DNA of 64,000 bases, taken from Coriobacteriia bacterium. Its GTDB lineage: Bacteria > Actinomycetota > Coriobacteriia > Anaerosomatales > JAAXUF01. Below the pieces are notes generated by a model, which saw only the letters and a program-made list of their open reading frames with translations, had not been told where the DNA came from and searched no databases. The stretch spans positions 1-64,000 of the forward strand of contig JAAXWY010000008.1 of the NCBI GenBank assembly GCA_013334745.1, read 5' to 3'. Positions 26,532 to 34,184 of this stretch are shown one piece after another. Position 1 is the first letter of the stretch, and the number at the start of each line of letters is the position of its first letter. Both the position numbers and the translations under genes were made by a program.

Positions 26532-27542
26532 GTGACCCAGACTCCCGAACCAGAATCCGGTATGCGTGCGGCCGCCAAGGCCCTCGTTCCTGCATCCCTG
26601 CGTGACGCGCTGCGCACTGCTGCTTTGCGCCCCTACGACCTCACGCTGGTCACCAAACGGCAAAGCGCATTCGCCTACTGGTTCTCCAAGCACGTGCTCC
26701 GGCTCTATTACCCTCCGAGTGTGGTCTCCCGCGAAACCGCGCTTCAGCGTTGGTCCGCGGTTCATGTACGTCACGAGAAGCCGACGCTCTTCCACTTCGA
26801 CGTCCACATCACTGACCACTGCAACCTTAACTGCAAGGGTTGTGGTCACTTCTCAAACCTCTGCAAGCCCAACTACCTCGACCTCGAAGCCTTTGTGTCC
26901 GACGTCGAGGCCATCGCCGAGAAGCTGCACATGGAGCAGATCTACCTGCTCGGCGGGGAACCCCTTCTGCACCCGCGCGTAGCCGAGTTCATCCGAGAAG
27001 CGCGCCGCATTCTTCCCGACACCCGCATCTACGTGGTTACCAACGGCTCCATCGTGATGCGGCAGGATGACGAGTTCTGGCATGCGATGGCCGAGACCAA
27101 GACGATCCTGATGTGCGACGCGTACCCAATCGGCCTGCCGGTTGATGAGATCGACGCGAAGGCAGCCGATAGTGGCGTAGCAGTGGAGTGGACCGACGAG
27201 CGCAGCCTGTTCTTCAAGGTCCCGATCGACATCGAGGGCCGACAGGACGCTGCGGATTCGTACCGTCGTTGCAGCGGCATCAACAACTGCCCTATGTACA
27301 AGGACGGGCGGCTCTACCCGTGCGCCTACACCTCCTATATCGAGGTGTTCAAGGAGCGATTCGAGATCACGGATGCGCTCGAGGTCACCGAGGCCGACTC
27401 GATTGCCGTGCGCGAGCACACCGGCGAGGAACTGATGCGGTTCATGACGCGCCCGGTGCCGTTCTGCCGCCACTGCGATTTCGACCGGTTCGTGATGTAT
27501 GAGTGGGGGCGCACGGAGCGCACGATCGAGGAGTGGACCTAG
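26532..27542 (+). CDS. Radical SAM protein 2, glycan-locus type
   Basis: A 336-residue radical SAM protein with CNLNCKGC (Cys97, Cys101, Cys104), YLLGGEPLLHP, and the auxiliary cysteines CSGINNC...LYPC and CRHCDF. It aligns closely with protein 1 at 13909-14871 along its length, including the TDHCNLNC, GGEPLLHP, KDGRLYPCAY and CRHCDFD blocks. It begins with GTG after GAAGG, is divergent from a GT2 gene and converges on two GT4 genes. The repeated link with glycan genes suggests a radical modification of a saccharide, lipid carrier or attached peptide. A -10-like TACTAT lies at 26479-26484. Confidence 0.82.
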   Translation: MTQTPEPESGMRAAAKALVPASLRDALRTAALRPYDLTLVTKRQSAFAYWFSKHVLRLYYPPSVVSRETALQRWSAVHVRHEKPTLFHFDVHITDHCNLNCKGCGHFSNLCKPNYLDLEAFVSDVEAIAEKLHMEQIYLLGGEPLLHPRVAEFIREARRILPDTRIYVVTNGSIVMRQDDEFWHAMAETKTILMCDAYPIGLPVDEIDAKAADSGVAVEWTDERSLFFKVPIDIEGRQDAADSYRRCSGINNCPMYKDGRLYPCAYTSYIEVFKERFEITDALEVTEADSIAVREHTGEELMRFMTRPVPFCRHCDFDRFVMYEWGRTERTIEEWT

Positions 27543-27599
27543 GCGGAAAAGTCCGCGTTCAGTGCGTGCGGCTCAGCTCCCAGACATCGTCTTGCAGGC

Positions 27600-28946
27600 T
27601 CAGCTTCCGAGGATGTCTTCGTACCAACTGAGGTAGGCGTCCGCTTGGCGCGCGAAGTCGAGTTCACGTGTCGCGCGGTCGCGTCCGGCGAGGCCCATCG
27701 TCGCTCGAAGTTCCCGGTCGCCGAGTAGCGCGATGACCGCGCGCGAAAGACCGGCCGCATCGCCCACTGGGAACAGCAAGCCGGTCTCGTGGTCGCGTAC
27801 GACCTCGGGGATTCCCCCCACATCGCTTGCGACCACCGCGAGGCCGCACGCCATGGCCTCAGCGATGGCCAGCCCGAAGCTCTCTGCGAGGGCGGGGTGC
27901 ACGTAGAGATCGGCCGCCCGGTAGTAACGCGCAACAGTCTGCGGGTCTCGGGCGAAAGGCACGAAATGGACGGGGACCCCGCCAATCACACCTTCAGGCG
28001 CCTGCTCGCCCAAGGCCACCATGACGACGCCGTCCGCAGTCTGTGCCCGCACAACACCCGAAAGGGCCTCAGCGAGCGTCTCAAAGCCCTTGAAGGGGCT
28101 AGATTTCGCGGCATTCGCGGCAAAGAGCACGATTGTGGCGTCCTGCGGGAGTCCGAGTGCCTGGCGTGCCTTTGCTTTGTCGCCCGGCGAGAAGACGTCC
28201 GTGTCGACGCCGTTGGGGATCGTACGCGTCTCGGCGAGCTTGTCGGACAGCCCCGACTCCTCGACCATGCGGGTGAGCCACCGTGACGGCGTGGCGACTC
28301 GCAGGCTGCTGCTGGTCGAGAGCGCGATGCGCTTGATGCGGCAGTTCTGCGCGCTCGCGTCGCGTCGGATGGCGACGGGCAGAGTGAGATCGGGACACTG
28401 CCCACATCCGACACGCCAGCGCTCGCACGTGAGCGGGTATGCGCAGTGGCCCGTGAGCGTCCAGACGTCATGCATGGTCAGAATCGTCGGTCGAGCCGCC
28501 GACAGGGCCGGAAGAGCTCGAATGTCGAAGTAGTCCCCGTGCAGATTGTGCAGATGAATCAGGTCGGGAGCCGGCGTCACAAGTGACGGAATCGTCGCGG
28601 TGCCTGGGTGGTCGAAGTCCTCGAGGCCCTTCTGCACGCGCGACATGTGCCTTGGGTCGGCCAGAGTGCGCAGCCCGCGGTCGAGCGCCCATCTCGCACC
28701 CGACGGAGTAGACTGCCCGTTCGCGAGTCCGTCCGCGTACGCAAGCAGCCGTCTGGTCCACGCCGACTGCGCCGGACGCGGAAGCTCGATCACACCTGGG
28801 TCGTCACCCGATCGGGTACCCACAGCGAGGTGGGCATCGAGCCCGGCAGCGATGTAGGCATGGTGGAGCTCGAGCGCGACCTTCTCGGCGCCACCGCCCA
28901 CGTCGCGCGGAGATACCTGCAGGATCCTGCGTGGACGCGCGCTCAC
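27600..28946 (-). CDS. GT4 glycosyltransferase, tandem copy A
   Basis: A 448-residue GT-B enzyme: ILQVSPRDVGGGAEKVALELH at the N-terminus, HLHNLHGDYFDIRALP, MHDVWTLTGHC, IPNGVDTDVFSPGD, and the donor-site block ESFGLAIAEAMACG. A CxxC-containing insert (VGCGQCPDL) is shared with the neighbouring copy. It is the same length as, and strongly similar to, the protein encoded immediately upstream at 28943-30289, so the two arose by tandem duplication. The GTG start overlaps that gene's TGA (GTGA). Both belong to a minus-strand operon with a deacetylase and a methyltransferase. Sugar specificity is unknown. Confidence 0.87.
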   Translation of the reverse strand: MSARPRRILQVSPRDVGGGAEKVALELHHAYIAAGLDAHLAVGTRSGDDPGVIELPRPAQSAWTRRLLAYADGLANGQSTPSGARWALDRGLRTLADPRHMSRVQKGLEDFDHPGTATIPSLVTPAPDLIHLHNLHGDYFDIRALPALSAARPTILTMHDVWTLTGHCAYPLTCERWRVGCGQCPDLTLPVAIRRDASAQNCRIKRIALSTSSSLRVATPSRWLTRMVEESGLSDKLAETRTIPNGVDTDVFSPGDKAKARQALGLPQDATIVLFAANAAKSSPFKGFETLAEALSGVVRAQTADGVVMVALGEQAPEGVIGGVPVHFVPFARDPQTVARYYRAADLYVHPALAESFGLAIAEAMACGLAVVASDVGGIPEVVRDHETGLLFPVGDAAGLSRAVIALLGDRELRATMGLAGRDRATRELDFARQADAYLSWYEDILGS

Positions 28947-30289
28947 GAGGCTTCTCCCTGCTCCTGCAGCTCGGCGTACCAGCCGAGATACGCGGCGGAC
29001 TGGCGCTCGACGGTGAACTCCGCAGCGCGGGCGACGCCGGCGCGGGCGAAGTCGGCCCGGCGTGCATCGTCGGATGCGAGTGCGATCGTCTCGCGGGCCA
29101 GCGCCTCGACATCATCAACGGTAATCAGCGTTCCGGTGCTGCCGTCCACGACCACTTCGGGGATGCCGCCGACGCGGCTGGCGACGACCGGCGTCCCGCA
29201 CGCCATCGCCTCTAAGACGGTGAGACCGAAGCTCTCGGCGCGCGCCGGGTGCAGGTAGAGGTCGGCGGCGCGATAGTAGTCGGCCAGCTTGGTGTGATCG
29301 GTGACGAACGGCACGTGGACGACTCGGGCACCGCCGAGCACCTCATCAGCACCGCCATCGCCGATGGCCAGCAGCACCACATCGCGCCCGGCGAGCGCTG
29401 CAACGATCTGAGGGAGGGCTTCGGCCACAACGCGGAAGCCCTTGTACGCGTTGGTCGTCGCCCTCGTTGCTGCAAATGCGACCACTAGGGCGGTAACGGA
29501 GATGTTCAGACGATCTCGAGCCGCAGCGCGATCACCGGGCGTGAAGACGCGAGTGTCGATCCCGTTGGGGACCACGCGCACCTCCGCGGCGAGGTCGCCA
29601 AACCCGCTCGCCTTCACGAGGTCGGCGAGCCATCGGGACGGCGCTGCAATCCGCACCATGCCCCCGGCAAGCGCCGCGCGCTTTGTCTGCAGGTTCTCGG
29701 CAGCGGCATCGGTGCGCAGTGGCACGTACCAGTCCAGGTGTGGGCACTCGGCGCAACCGGAGAGGTACTCGGAGCAGTCGAGGGGATGCGCGCAGTGGCC
29801 GGTGAGCAGCCAGGCGTCGTGCAAGGTAAGGATAGTAGGCACGGCGGCGGACAGCCGGGGAAGTTGCCGGATGTCGAAGTACGAACCATGGAGGTTGTGC
29901 AGGTGCAGTACATCGGGCCGCTTTGGCGTCAGCTCGAGCAGGTGCTCGGTGCCCGGGGCGTCGAAGTCCTCATGGCCCGCCAGTACGCTGCGGTATCGCC
30001 CCGGCTCAGCGAGCATGCGTGCACCACGACGCAGCGGGGCAGAGAGCGCGGCCTCATGCGCGGGGTCGGCGAGTCCGGTCGCGCCGAGTACGGCGCGCGC
30101 CCATCCCGAACGGTAGCGGGTGTTGGGGATCTGCAGGCTGTTGGCAACGGTGCCGCGTTTGGCTCCCAGTGCGAGCCATGCATCGAGCCCTCGCTGCAGG
30201 TACGCGGCGTGCAGCGCGAGCGCGATCTGCTCGGCGCCTCCACCGGAGTCGCTCGGGCTGACCTGAAGGATGGTGGGCTCAGCGGCCAA
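28943..30289 (-). CDS. GT4 glycosyltransferase, tandem copy B
   Basis: A 448-residue GT-B enzyme with ILQVSPSDSGGGAEQIALALH, HLHNLHGSYFDIRQLP, LHDAWLLTGHC, SGCAECPHLDWY, VPNGIDTRVFTPGD and ESFGLTVLEAMACG. It is a full-length paralogue of the gene that follows. The probable start is TTG at 30289, overlapping the deacetylase stop by 11 bp, with GAGG upstream. The two copies may add successive sugars with related chemistry. The C-terminal halves differ more than the acceptor-side motifs, which hints at similar acceptors and different donors, though that is a loose reading. Confidence 0.87.
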   Translation of the reverse strand: MAAEPTILQVSPSDSGGGAEQIALALHAAYLQRGLDAWLALGAKRGTVANSLQIPNTRYRSGWARAVLGATGLADPAHEAALSAPLRRGARMLAEPGRYRSVLAGHEDFDAPGTEHLLELTPKRPDVLHLHNLHGSYFDIRQLPRLSAAVPTILTLHDAWLLTGHCAHPLDCSEYLSGCAECPHLDWYVPLRTDAAAENLQTKRAALAGGMVRIAAPSRWLADLVKASGFGDLAAEVRVVPNGIDTRVFTPGDRAAARDRLNISVTALVVAFAATRATTNAYKGFRVVAEALPQIVAALAGRDVVLLAIGDGGADEVLGGARVVHVPFVTDHTKLADYYRAADLYLHPARAESFGLTVLEAMACGTPVVASRVGGIPEVVVDGSTGTLITVDDVEALARETIALASDDARRADFARAGVARAAEFTVERQSAAYLGWYAELQEQGEAS

Positions 30290-31334
30290 GGTCGAACCAC
30301 CTCGTCGTCAGCGCTCGGAACTCGTCGCCGCCGATGTTCTCGGTGTGGCAACGCGGCACCGCGTACCGGTTGAGCCAAGGAACGACCACGCCGTAGTCGG
30401 TCGTGCACGCGCCGTCGAAGCCGGCTTCGCGCGCAAGTCGAACCGACGTCTCGTCGAAGCGGTCGCGTGCTCCGTGTGGGTAACAGAACGACCGCACCGA
30501 GTGACCGAGCACGCCCTCAAGCGCTGCCTTGTCGGCGAATATCTCCTCGCGCTGCTCGGCTTCGGTACGCGCCGAGAGCACCTGATGGGTGACGGTGTGC
30601 GCGCCGATCTCGAATACCCCCGAGCGATCGAGCTCGCGGACCTCTTCAGCGCTCAGCGTGCGGTTGTGTTCGCGCACCGCTTCGCTCGCGCCCAGTTCGG
30701 CACGCAGCTGTGCGAGTGCAGCCTCGCGCCCCGCACCGGTGAGCGGGCGCACAAATGTGCAAAGCGCGAGGAACAGCTCATGGCGCGGCGTGGGAGCGGG
30801 TCGTGTGATGTCCCAATCCGCCCAGCGCGTGGCGTCCGCGTCGGTCCACGGCCGCTCAGCCCTGAGTGAGTGGGAGAACGCGGTTTCATCCACGCGGATG
30901 TCGATGCGCTGGGGCAGTTCGCCGGAAGTCAGCACGAGCCGCTCGAGCTCATCCCACCAGAACTCGCGCGGCGCACCGATGAAGCCGCTGCTCAAGAACG
31001 CCGTGGCCGGCACTCCGTACTGGCGCAGGACAGGCAGGGCGTGGGTGAGGTTGTCGACGTAGCCATCGTCGATCGTCACGACCATCGCGCGGTGGGGGAG
31101 GCGGCCGCCGTCGCGCATGATCCCCAACAGCTCTCCGCAGGTCATCGTCTCGTGCTCCTTGGCGACGATGGCAATCTGCTCGGCGAAGCGCTCGGGCGTC
31201 AGGCAGATACGCTGCGGGTCGCAGGGGAGTTCGGCGATGCGGTGGTACGCGAGTACCATCGCTGTACCGCGGAAGCGGGCGCGCGCCGCCCGCCAGCGGT
31301 CACCGAGTGCGGTCTTGAGCGGCAGCGGGTTCAC
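30279..31334 (-). CDS. Polysaccharide deacetylase (NodB/CE4 family)
   Basis: A 351-residue protein with the NodB catalytic motifs: VTIDDGYVDN (motif 1, metal-binding Asp), HTVTHQ (motif 2, HxxxH-type metal ligands) and FCYPHG. Family members remove N-acetyl groups from GlcNAc-containing glycans or act on lipid-linked sugars. The N-terminus has no clear signal peptide, so a cytoplasmic or membrane-face role on a glycan intermediate is possible. GTG start, 4 nt after the methyltransferase stop. It is in an operon with two GT4 enzymes and the methyltransferase. Confidence 0.85.
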   Translation of the reverse strand: MNPLPLKTALGDRWRAARARFRGTAMVLAYHRIAELPCDPQRICLTPERFAEQIAIVAKEHETMTCGELLGIMRDGGRLPHRAMVVTIDDGYVDNLTHALPVLRQYGVPATAFLSSGFIGAPREFWWDELERLVLTSGELPQRIDIRVDETAFSHSLRAERPWTDADATRWADWDITRPAPTPRHELFLALCTFVRPLTGAGREAALAQLRAELGASEAVREHNRTLSAEEVRELDRSGVFEIGAHTVTHQVLSARTEAEQREEIFADKAALEGVLGHSVRSFCYPHGARDRFDETSVRLAREAGFDGACTTDYGVVVPWLNRYAVPRCHTENIGGDEFRALTTRWFDLGR

Positions 31335-31338
31335 CGCA

Positions 31339-32037
31339 TCACTTCACAGCAGCGATGGTGACGATGAGTTCGTAGTCGGGATGACTCGCCTCGAGGTCAC
31401 GGGGGCGCAGGTGCTCCTGGGTGATCCCCTCCATGAAGCAGATGGTACTCAGCGTGTTGCCGTGGCCCGTGACCTCGGTATTCTCGGGGTCGAACGTGGT
31501 TGCGAACAGTTCGCGGGCGGCTAGTGTGGTCAGACGCCAGCGGTCCCCCCAGTGATCCATGTCGTATCGGCTGACGGGACTGATGCCCGGCACGGAGACC
31601 AGGAGCATGCCGCCCGGCGCGAGGATGCGATGAAGTGATCGCAGGGCGCGCTCCATGTCATAGATGTAGTGCAGTGTCTGCACGAGAATGATGCAGTCGT
31701 AGGTGTTATCGGCGATCTCGGGGCAGTCGGAGAGGTCGCCTACGATGGTTGCCTCAGGGTTGCCCTCCTCGAAATGCAGCACGTCGCTTTGCGTCACGCC
31801 GGTGCCGAACTGCGTCGTCGATACCCGGTCTCCTATCTCGAGAACCCGGCCTCGTATGGCGTTGGAGTGCTGACCGATGAAGCGGTCGATGTAGTAGCGA
31901 TCCACCGAGGTCCCCACTTCGATCCCGAAGCCGGGATGGATTGGGAAGGGCTTCCTGAGCGTGCCAAGCAGAATCAGGCTCGTGCGGATGGAGGCCTTGA
32001 GGGCTTGCATACGGTTCGTGGCCGGAGGGGATGCCAT
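31339..32037 (-). CDS. Class I SAM-dependent methyltransferase
   Basis: A 232-residue Rossmann methyltransferase with YYIDRFIGQHSNAIRGRVLEIG (motif I region, GDRVSTTQFG rather than GxGxG), LSDCPEIADNTYDCIILVQTLHYI and LAPGGMLLVSVPG. This form is common beside polysaccharide GT genes, where it is assumed to methylate a sugar or chain end. The ATG at 32037 has AGGGAG 6 nt upstream; the longer open frame upstream is non-coding, antisense to the GT-C gene. A TATCAT box with an upstream TGC lies about 45 nt before the start, so this gene heads the methyltransferase-deacetylase-GT4-GT4 operon. Confidence 0.84.
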   Translation of the reverse strand: MASPPATNRMQALKASIRTSLILLGTLRKPFPIHPGFGIEVGTSVDRYYIDRFIGQHSNAIRGRVLEIGDRVSTTQFGTGVTQSDVLHFEEGNPEATIVGDLSDCPEIADNTYDCIILVQTLHYIYDMERALRSLHRILAPGGMLLVSVPGISPVSRYDMDHWGDRWRLTTLAARELFATTFDPENTEVTGHGNTLSTICFMEGITQEHLRPRDLEASHPDYELIVTIAAVK

Positions 32038-32088
32038 AGCGCTCCCTGTAGCGTGATCGTGGGTGTCGTACACTGCGATAGCACCCGA

Positions 32089-33432
32089 ATGATAGCACCA
32101 GCACACCGCGTTTCGTGCTTGCAGCGAGCGTCGGAGTCGCAGGTAGAGAGGCAGCGTAGAGGCTTGACCGGATGGCGCCGATGGTTCGCGGAGGAACACC
32201 TCATCTGGTGGCTTCTCGGCGTTGCGGCGCTGATTCGGATCGCTGCGCTGCTGACCAAGGGCGTCACCTACGACAGCAACTTCGACGACGCGATCGGATA
32301 CATGGACTCGGCCCGTGTGCTCGTGCAGTCGGGACGGTTCTCCTTCTACGACGTCGCGGTGTCCGCCAGGGTCATGCCCGGCCTCGTGCTCTACATGGCG
32401 GCGTTCCACGCGTTCCTGCGCGACAACTACACCGTGCTCTTGGCGGCGAAACTGTCATTCGTCGCCATGTGGACGGCCTCTATTTATCTCACGTATCTCA
32501 TCGGCCGACGTATCGGCGGCGTGTGGGTAGGGCTCGCCTCGGCGGCCATGCTCACGGTATCGCTTCCGAGCATCTACACGGGCACGGTGGTGCTTACCGA
32601 GAACCCGTTCACGGCGTGCGTGCTGCTCGCGATCTACGCGACGATTCGCGTCGCCGATGAGCCCGGGTGGCGCTGGTTCTTCATCGCGCTCGGTGCGATT
32701 CTTGTCGGCATGTACGTGAAGCAAGGGGCGCTCGGTATGCTTCTCCCGGTGCTCGTCTACTTGCTGGTGAAGCGTTATCCGCCGCACCTACTGGTCAAGC
32801 AGATGATCGTCGCAGTGCTGTTAATTGTCGTGGCGCTCGCGCCGTGGGCGCTTCGCAACTACCTCGCGCTGGGGCACTTCGTGCCGTTCACGAGCTACGA
32901 GTCGGCGGCGCTCTTCCACGGCGCCTATCAGCGGTTCCAGCCGTACGGCAATGGTGAGGCGGAGGCGCTCGAGCAACTGCTCGACGGCCGCGGATACACC
33001 GAGCTCGAGACCAACGACGTTGTCGAGGCCGCCGCGAAGCATCGCCTGGCCGAGCAGTGGGCGGCCGATCCTCTCGGCGAGGTGAGGCGCTACCTCATCA
33101 TGAAGCCGGCTGCCGCGTGGCTCATTCCGTTCTACTGGGACAGCATCTTCGGAATCAACGGCTACTGGGTGCTGAGGATTCAAGCCATCTCGGCGGCGCT
33201 TGGGCTGGGCTTGCTCGTGCTGTTCAGCGTCCGGTCCCGCGCGCGCGCGGAGTTCCTGTTCCTCCTTCTCAACGTGCTCGTCATCACTGTGGGAGTCAGC
33301 TACTACCTCGGGCTCTCCCGATACGTGCTGCCGTTCATGTCGTGCGTTTACGTGGCACTCGCCTACGGCGGCGCGGTCGTCGTTCGCCGCATGCTCGGGG
33401 CCCCTCGGGGGCGCGTCGAGCCGGGAGTCTGA
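32089..33432 (+). CDS. GT-C membrane glycosyltransferase (GT39-like)
   Basis: About 447 residues if the ATG at 32089 is used; a TTG at 32164 with GAGG nearby is an alternative. There are about ten hydrophobic helices. The first outer loop has the acidic motif SNFDDAIGYMDSA, then RVMPGLVLYMAAF and VVLTENPFT, matching the other GT-C proteins here (MPGxx and LTE motifs). A long loop after the eighth helix carries the acceptor region. Such enzymes use polyprenyl-phosphate sugars outside the cytoplasm. It is divergent from the methyltransferase operon and is followed by leuD 66 bp later. Confidence 0.75.
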   Translation: MIAPAHRVSCLQRASESQVERQRRGLTGWRRWFAEEHLIWWLLGVAALIRIAALLTKGVTYDSNFDDAIGYMDSARVLVQSGRFSFYDVAVSARVMPGLVLYMAAFHAFLRDNYTVLLAAKLSFVAMWTASIYLTYLIGRRIGGVWVGLASAAMLTVSLPSIYTGTVVLTENPFTACVLLAIYATIRVADEPGWRWFFIALGAILVGMYVKQGALGMLLPVLVYLLVKRYPPHLLVKQMIVAVLLIVVALAPWALRNYLALGHFVPFTSYESAALFHGAYQRFQPYGNGEAEALEQLLDGRGYTELETNDVVEAAAKHRLAEQWAADPLGEVRRYLIMKPAAAWLIPFYWDSIFGINGYWVLRIQAISAALGLGLLVLFSVRSRARAEFLFLLLNVLVITVGVSYYLGLSRYVLPFMSCVYVALAYGGAVVVRRMLGAPRGRVEPGV

Positions 33433-33447
33433 GCCCGCGCGTTCGGC

Positions 33448-33456
33448 TGGTACAAT
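33448..33456 (+). promoter_or_regulatory. Extended -10 promoter of leuD
   Basis: TGG followed by TACAAT gives an extended -10. The leader contains AGACGTTC and TCGCTGAGGGAGCCA, resembling the leuC leader (12591-12629), which suggests joint control of the two separated subunit genes. Confidence 0.5.
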
Positions 33457-33498
33457 CCGCAGATAGACGTTCGAGCATTCGCTGAGGGAGCCAACCGC

Positions 33499-33981
33499 AT
33501 GAAGTTCACCGGAACCGCCCACAAGTACGGCAGGGACATCGACACCGACGTCATCATCCCGGCCCGCTACCTGAACACGAGCGATCCCGCGGAGCTCGCC
33601 AAGCACTGCATGGAGGATCTCGACACCGGGTTTGTCGCGAAGGTCGCTTCCGGCGACATCCTCGTCGCAGACGAGAACTTCGGCTGCGGCTCAAGCCGCG
33701 AGCATGCGCCCATCTCCATCAAGGCCGCGGGCGTCTCAGTGGTCATCGCGAAGAGCTTCGCGCGCATCTTCTACCGCAACGCCATCAACACCGGGCTGCC
33801 CATCATGGAAGCCCCCGAGGCCGTTGACGGCATCTCGAACGGCGACAGTGTGACGGTCAATGCGGACACCGGCGTGATCGTGAACGAGACGACAGGTGAG
33901 ACGTATCAGGCGCAGCCGTTCCCGCCGTTCATCAAGGACATCATTGAGAAGGGTGGACTCATCGAGTCCATCAAGCGCTAG
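33499..33981 (+). CDS. leuD: 3-isopropylmalate dehydratase small subunit
   Basis: A 160-residue LeuD of the archaeal/bacterial short type: DIDTDVIIPARYLNTSDP, ENFGCGSSREHAPISIK and the swivelling-domain segment FARIFYRNAINTGLP. It partners LeuC (12630-13904) in isomerising 2-isopropylmalate, and probably citramalate. It normally sits directly after leuC, but here the two are 19.6 kb apart, with glycan and cytochrome genes between them. ATG with GAGGGAG. A small CCGC/GCGG hairpin followed by TCTCTTT lies about 30 nt after the stop. Confidence 0.95.
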   Translation: MKFTGTAHKYGRDIDTDVIIPARYLNTSDPAELAKHCMEDLDTGFVAKVASGDILVADENFGCGSSREHAPISIKAAGVSVVIAKSFARIFYRNAINTGLPIMEAPEAVDGISNGDSVTVNADTGVIVNETTGETYQAQPFPPFIKDIIEKGGLIESIKR

Positions 33982-34033
33982 TTCGGTTCTCTGCGCGTCG
34001 CCCTGCACGGCTCCGCTCTAGCGGCCCGGTCTC

Positions 34034-34062
34034 TTTACCCACTTTGTTGAGAGGGCGATAAT
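34034..34062 (+). promoter_or_regulatory. Promoter of the giant multihaem cytochrome gene
   Basis: TTTACC (34034-34039) and GATAAT (34057-34062) are spaced by exactly 17 bp and match the housekeeping consensus at 4/6 and 5/6. Transcription should start near 34069, giving a leader of about 115 nt. Confidence 0.6.
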
Positions 34063-34083
34063 CTGGGTACAGAAACAAAGTAG

Positions 34084-34123
34084 GCGGTTCGTCCGCTCGC
34101 AATTGTTTGTGTTACCGCAATTG
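34084..34123 (+). promoter_or_regulatory. Leader hairpin and repeated CGCAATTG sites
   Basis: In the leader, GCGG/CCGC form a small hairpin (34084-34096). The palindrome-containing octamer CGCAATTG occurs twice in direct orientation (34098-34105 and 34116-34123), start to start 18 bp. This could be a regulator site or part of an RNA structure. It does not match the cyclic-dinucleotide riboswitch consensus that I know. Confidence 0.35.
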
Positions 34124-34184
34124 GGGGCGGTGAGCCTGCGGGGGTGTGTGATGTCTCTTGGGGGGGATGGTCACCATGGCTCGA

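Noticed and set aside
34069-34184. Cyclic-dinucleotide (GEMM-type) riboswitch before the giant cytochrome
   Set aside because: Considered because such switches control cytochromes in some bacteria, but the conserved core sequence is not present.
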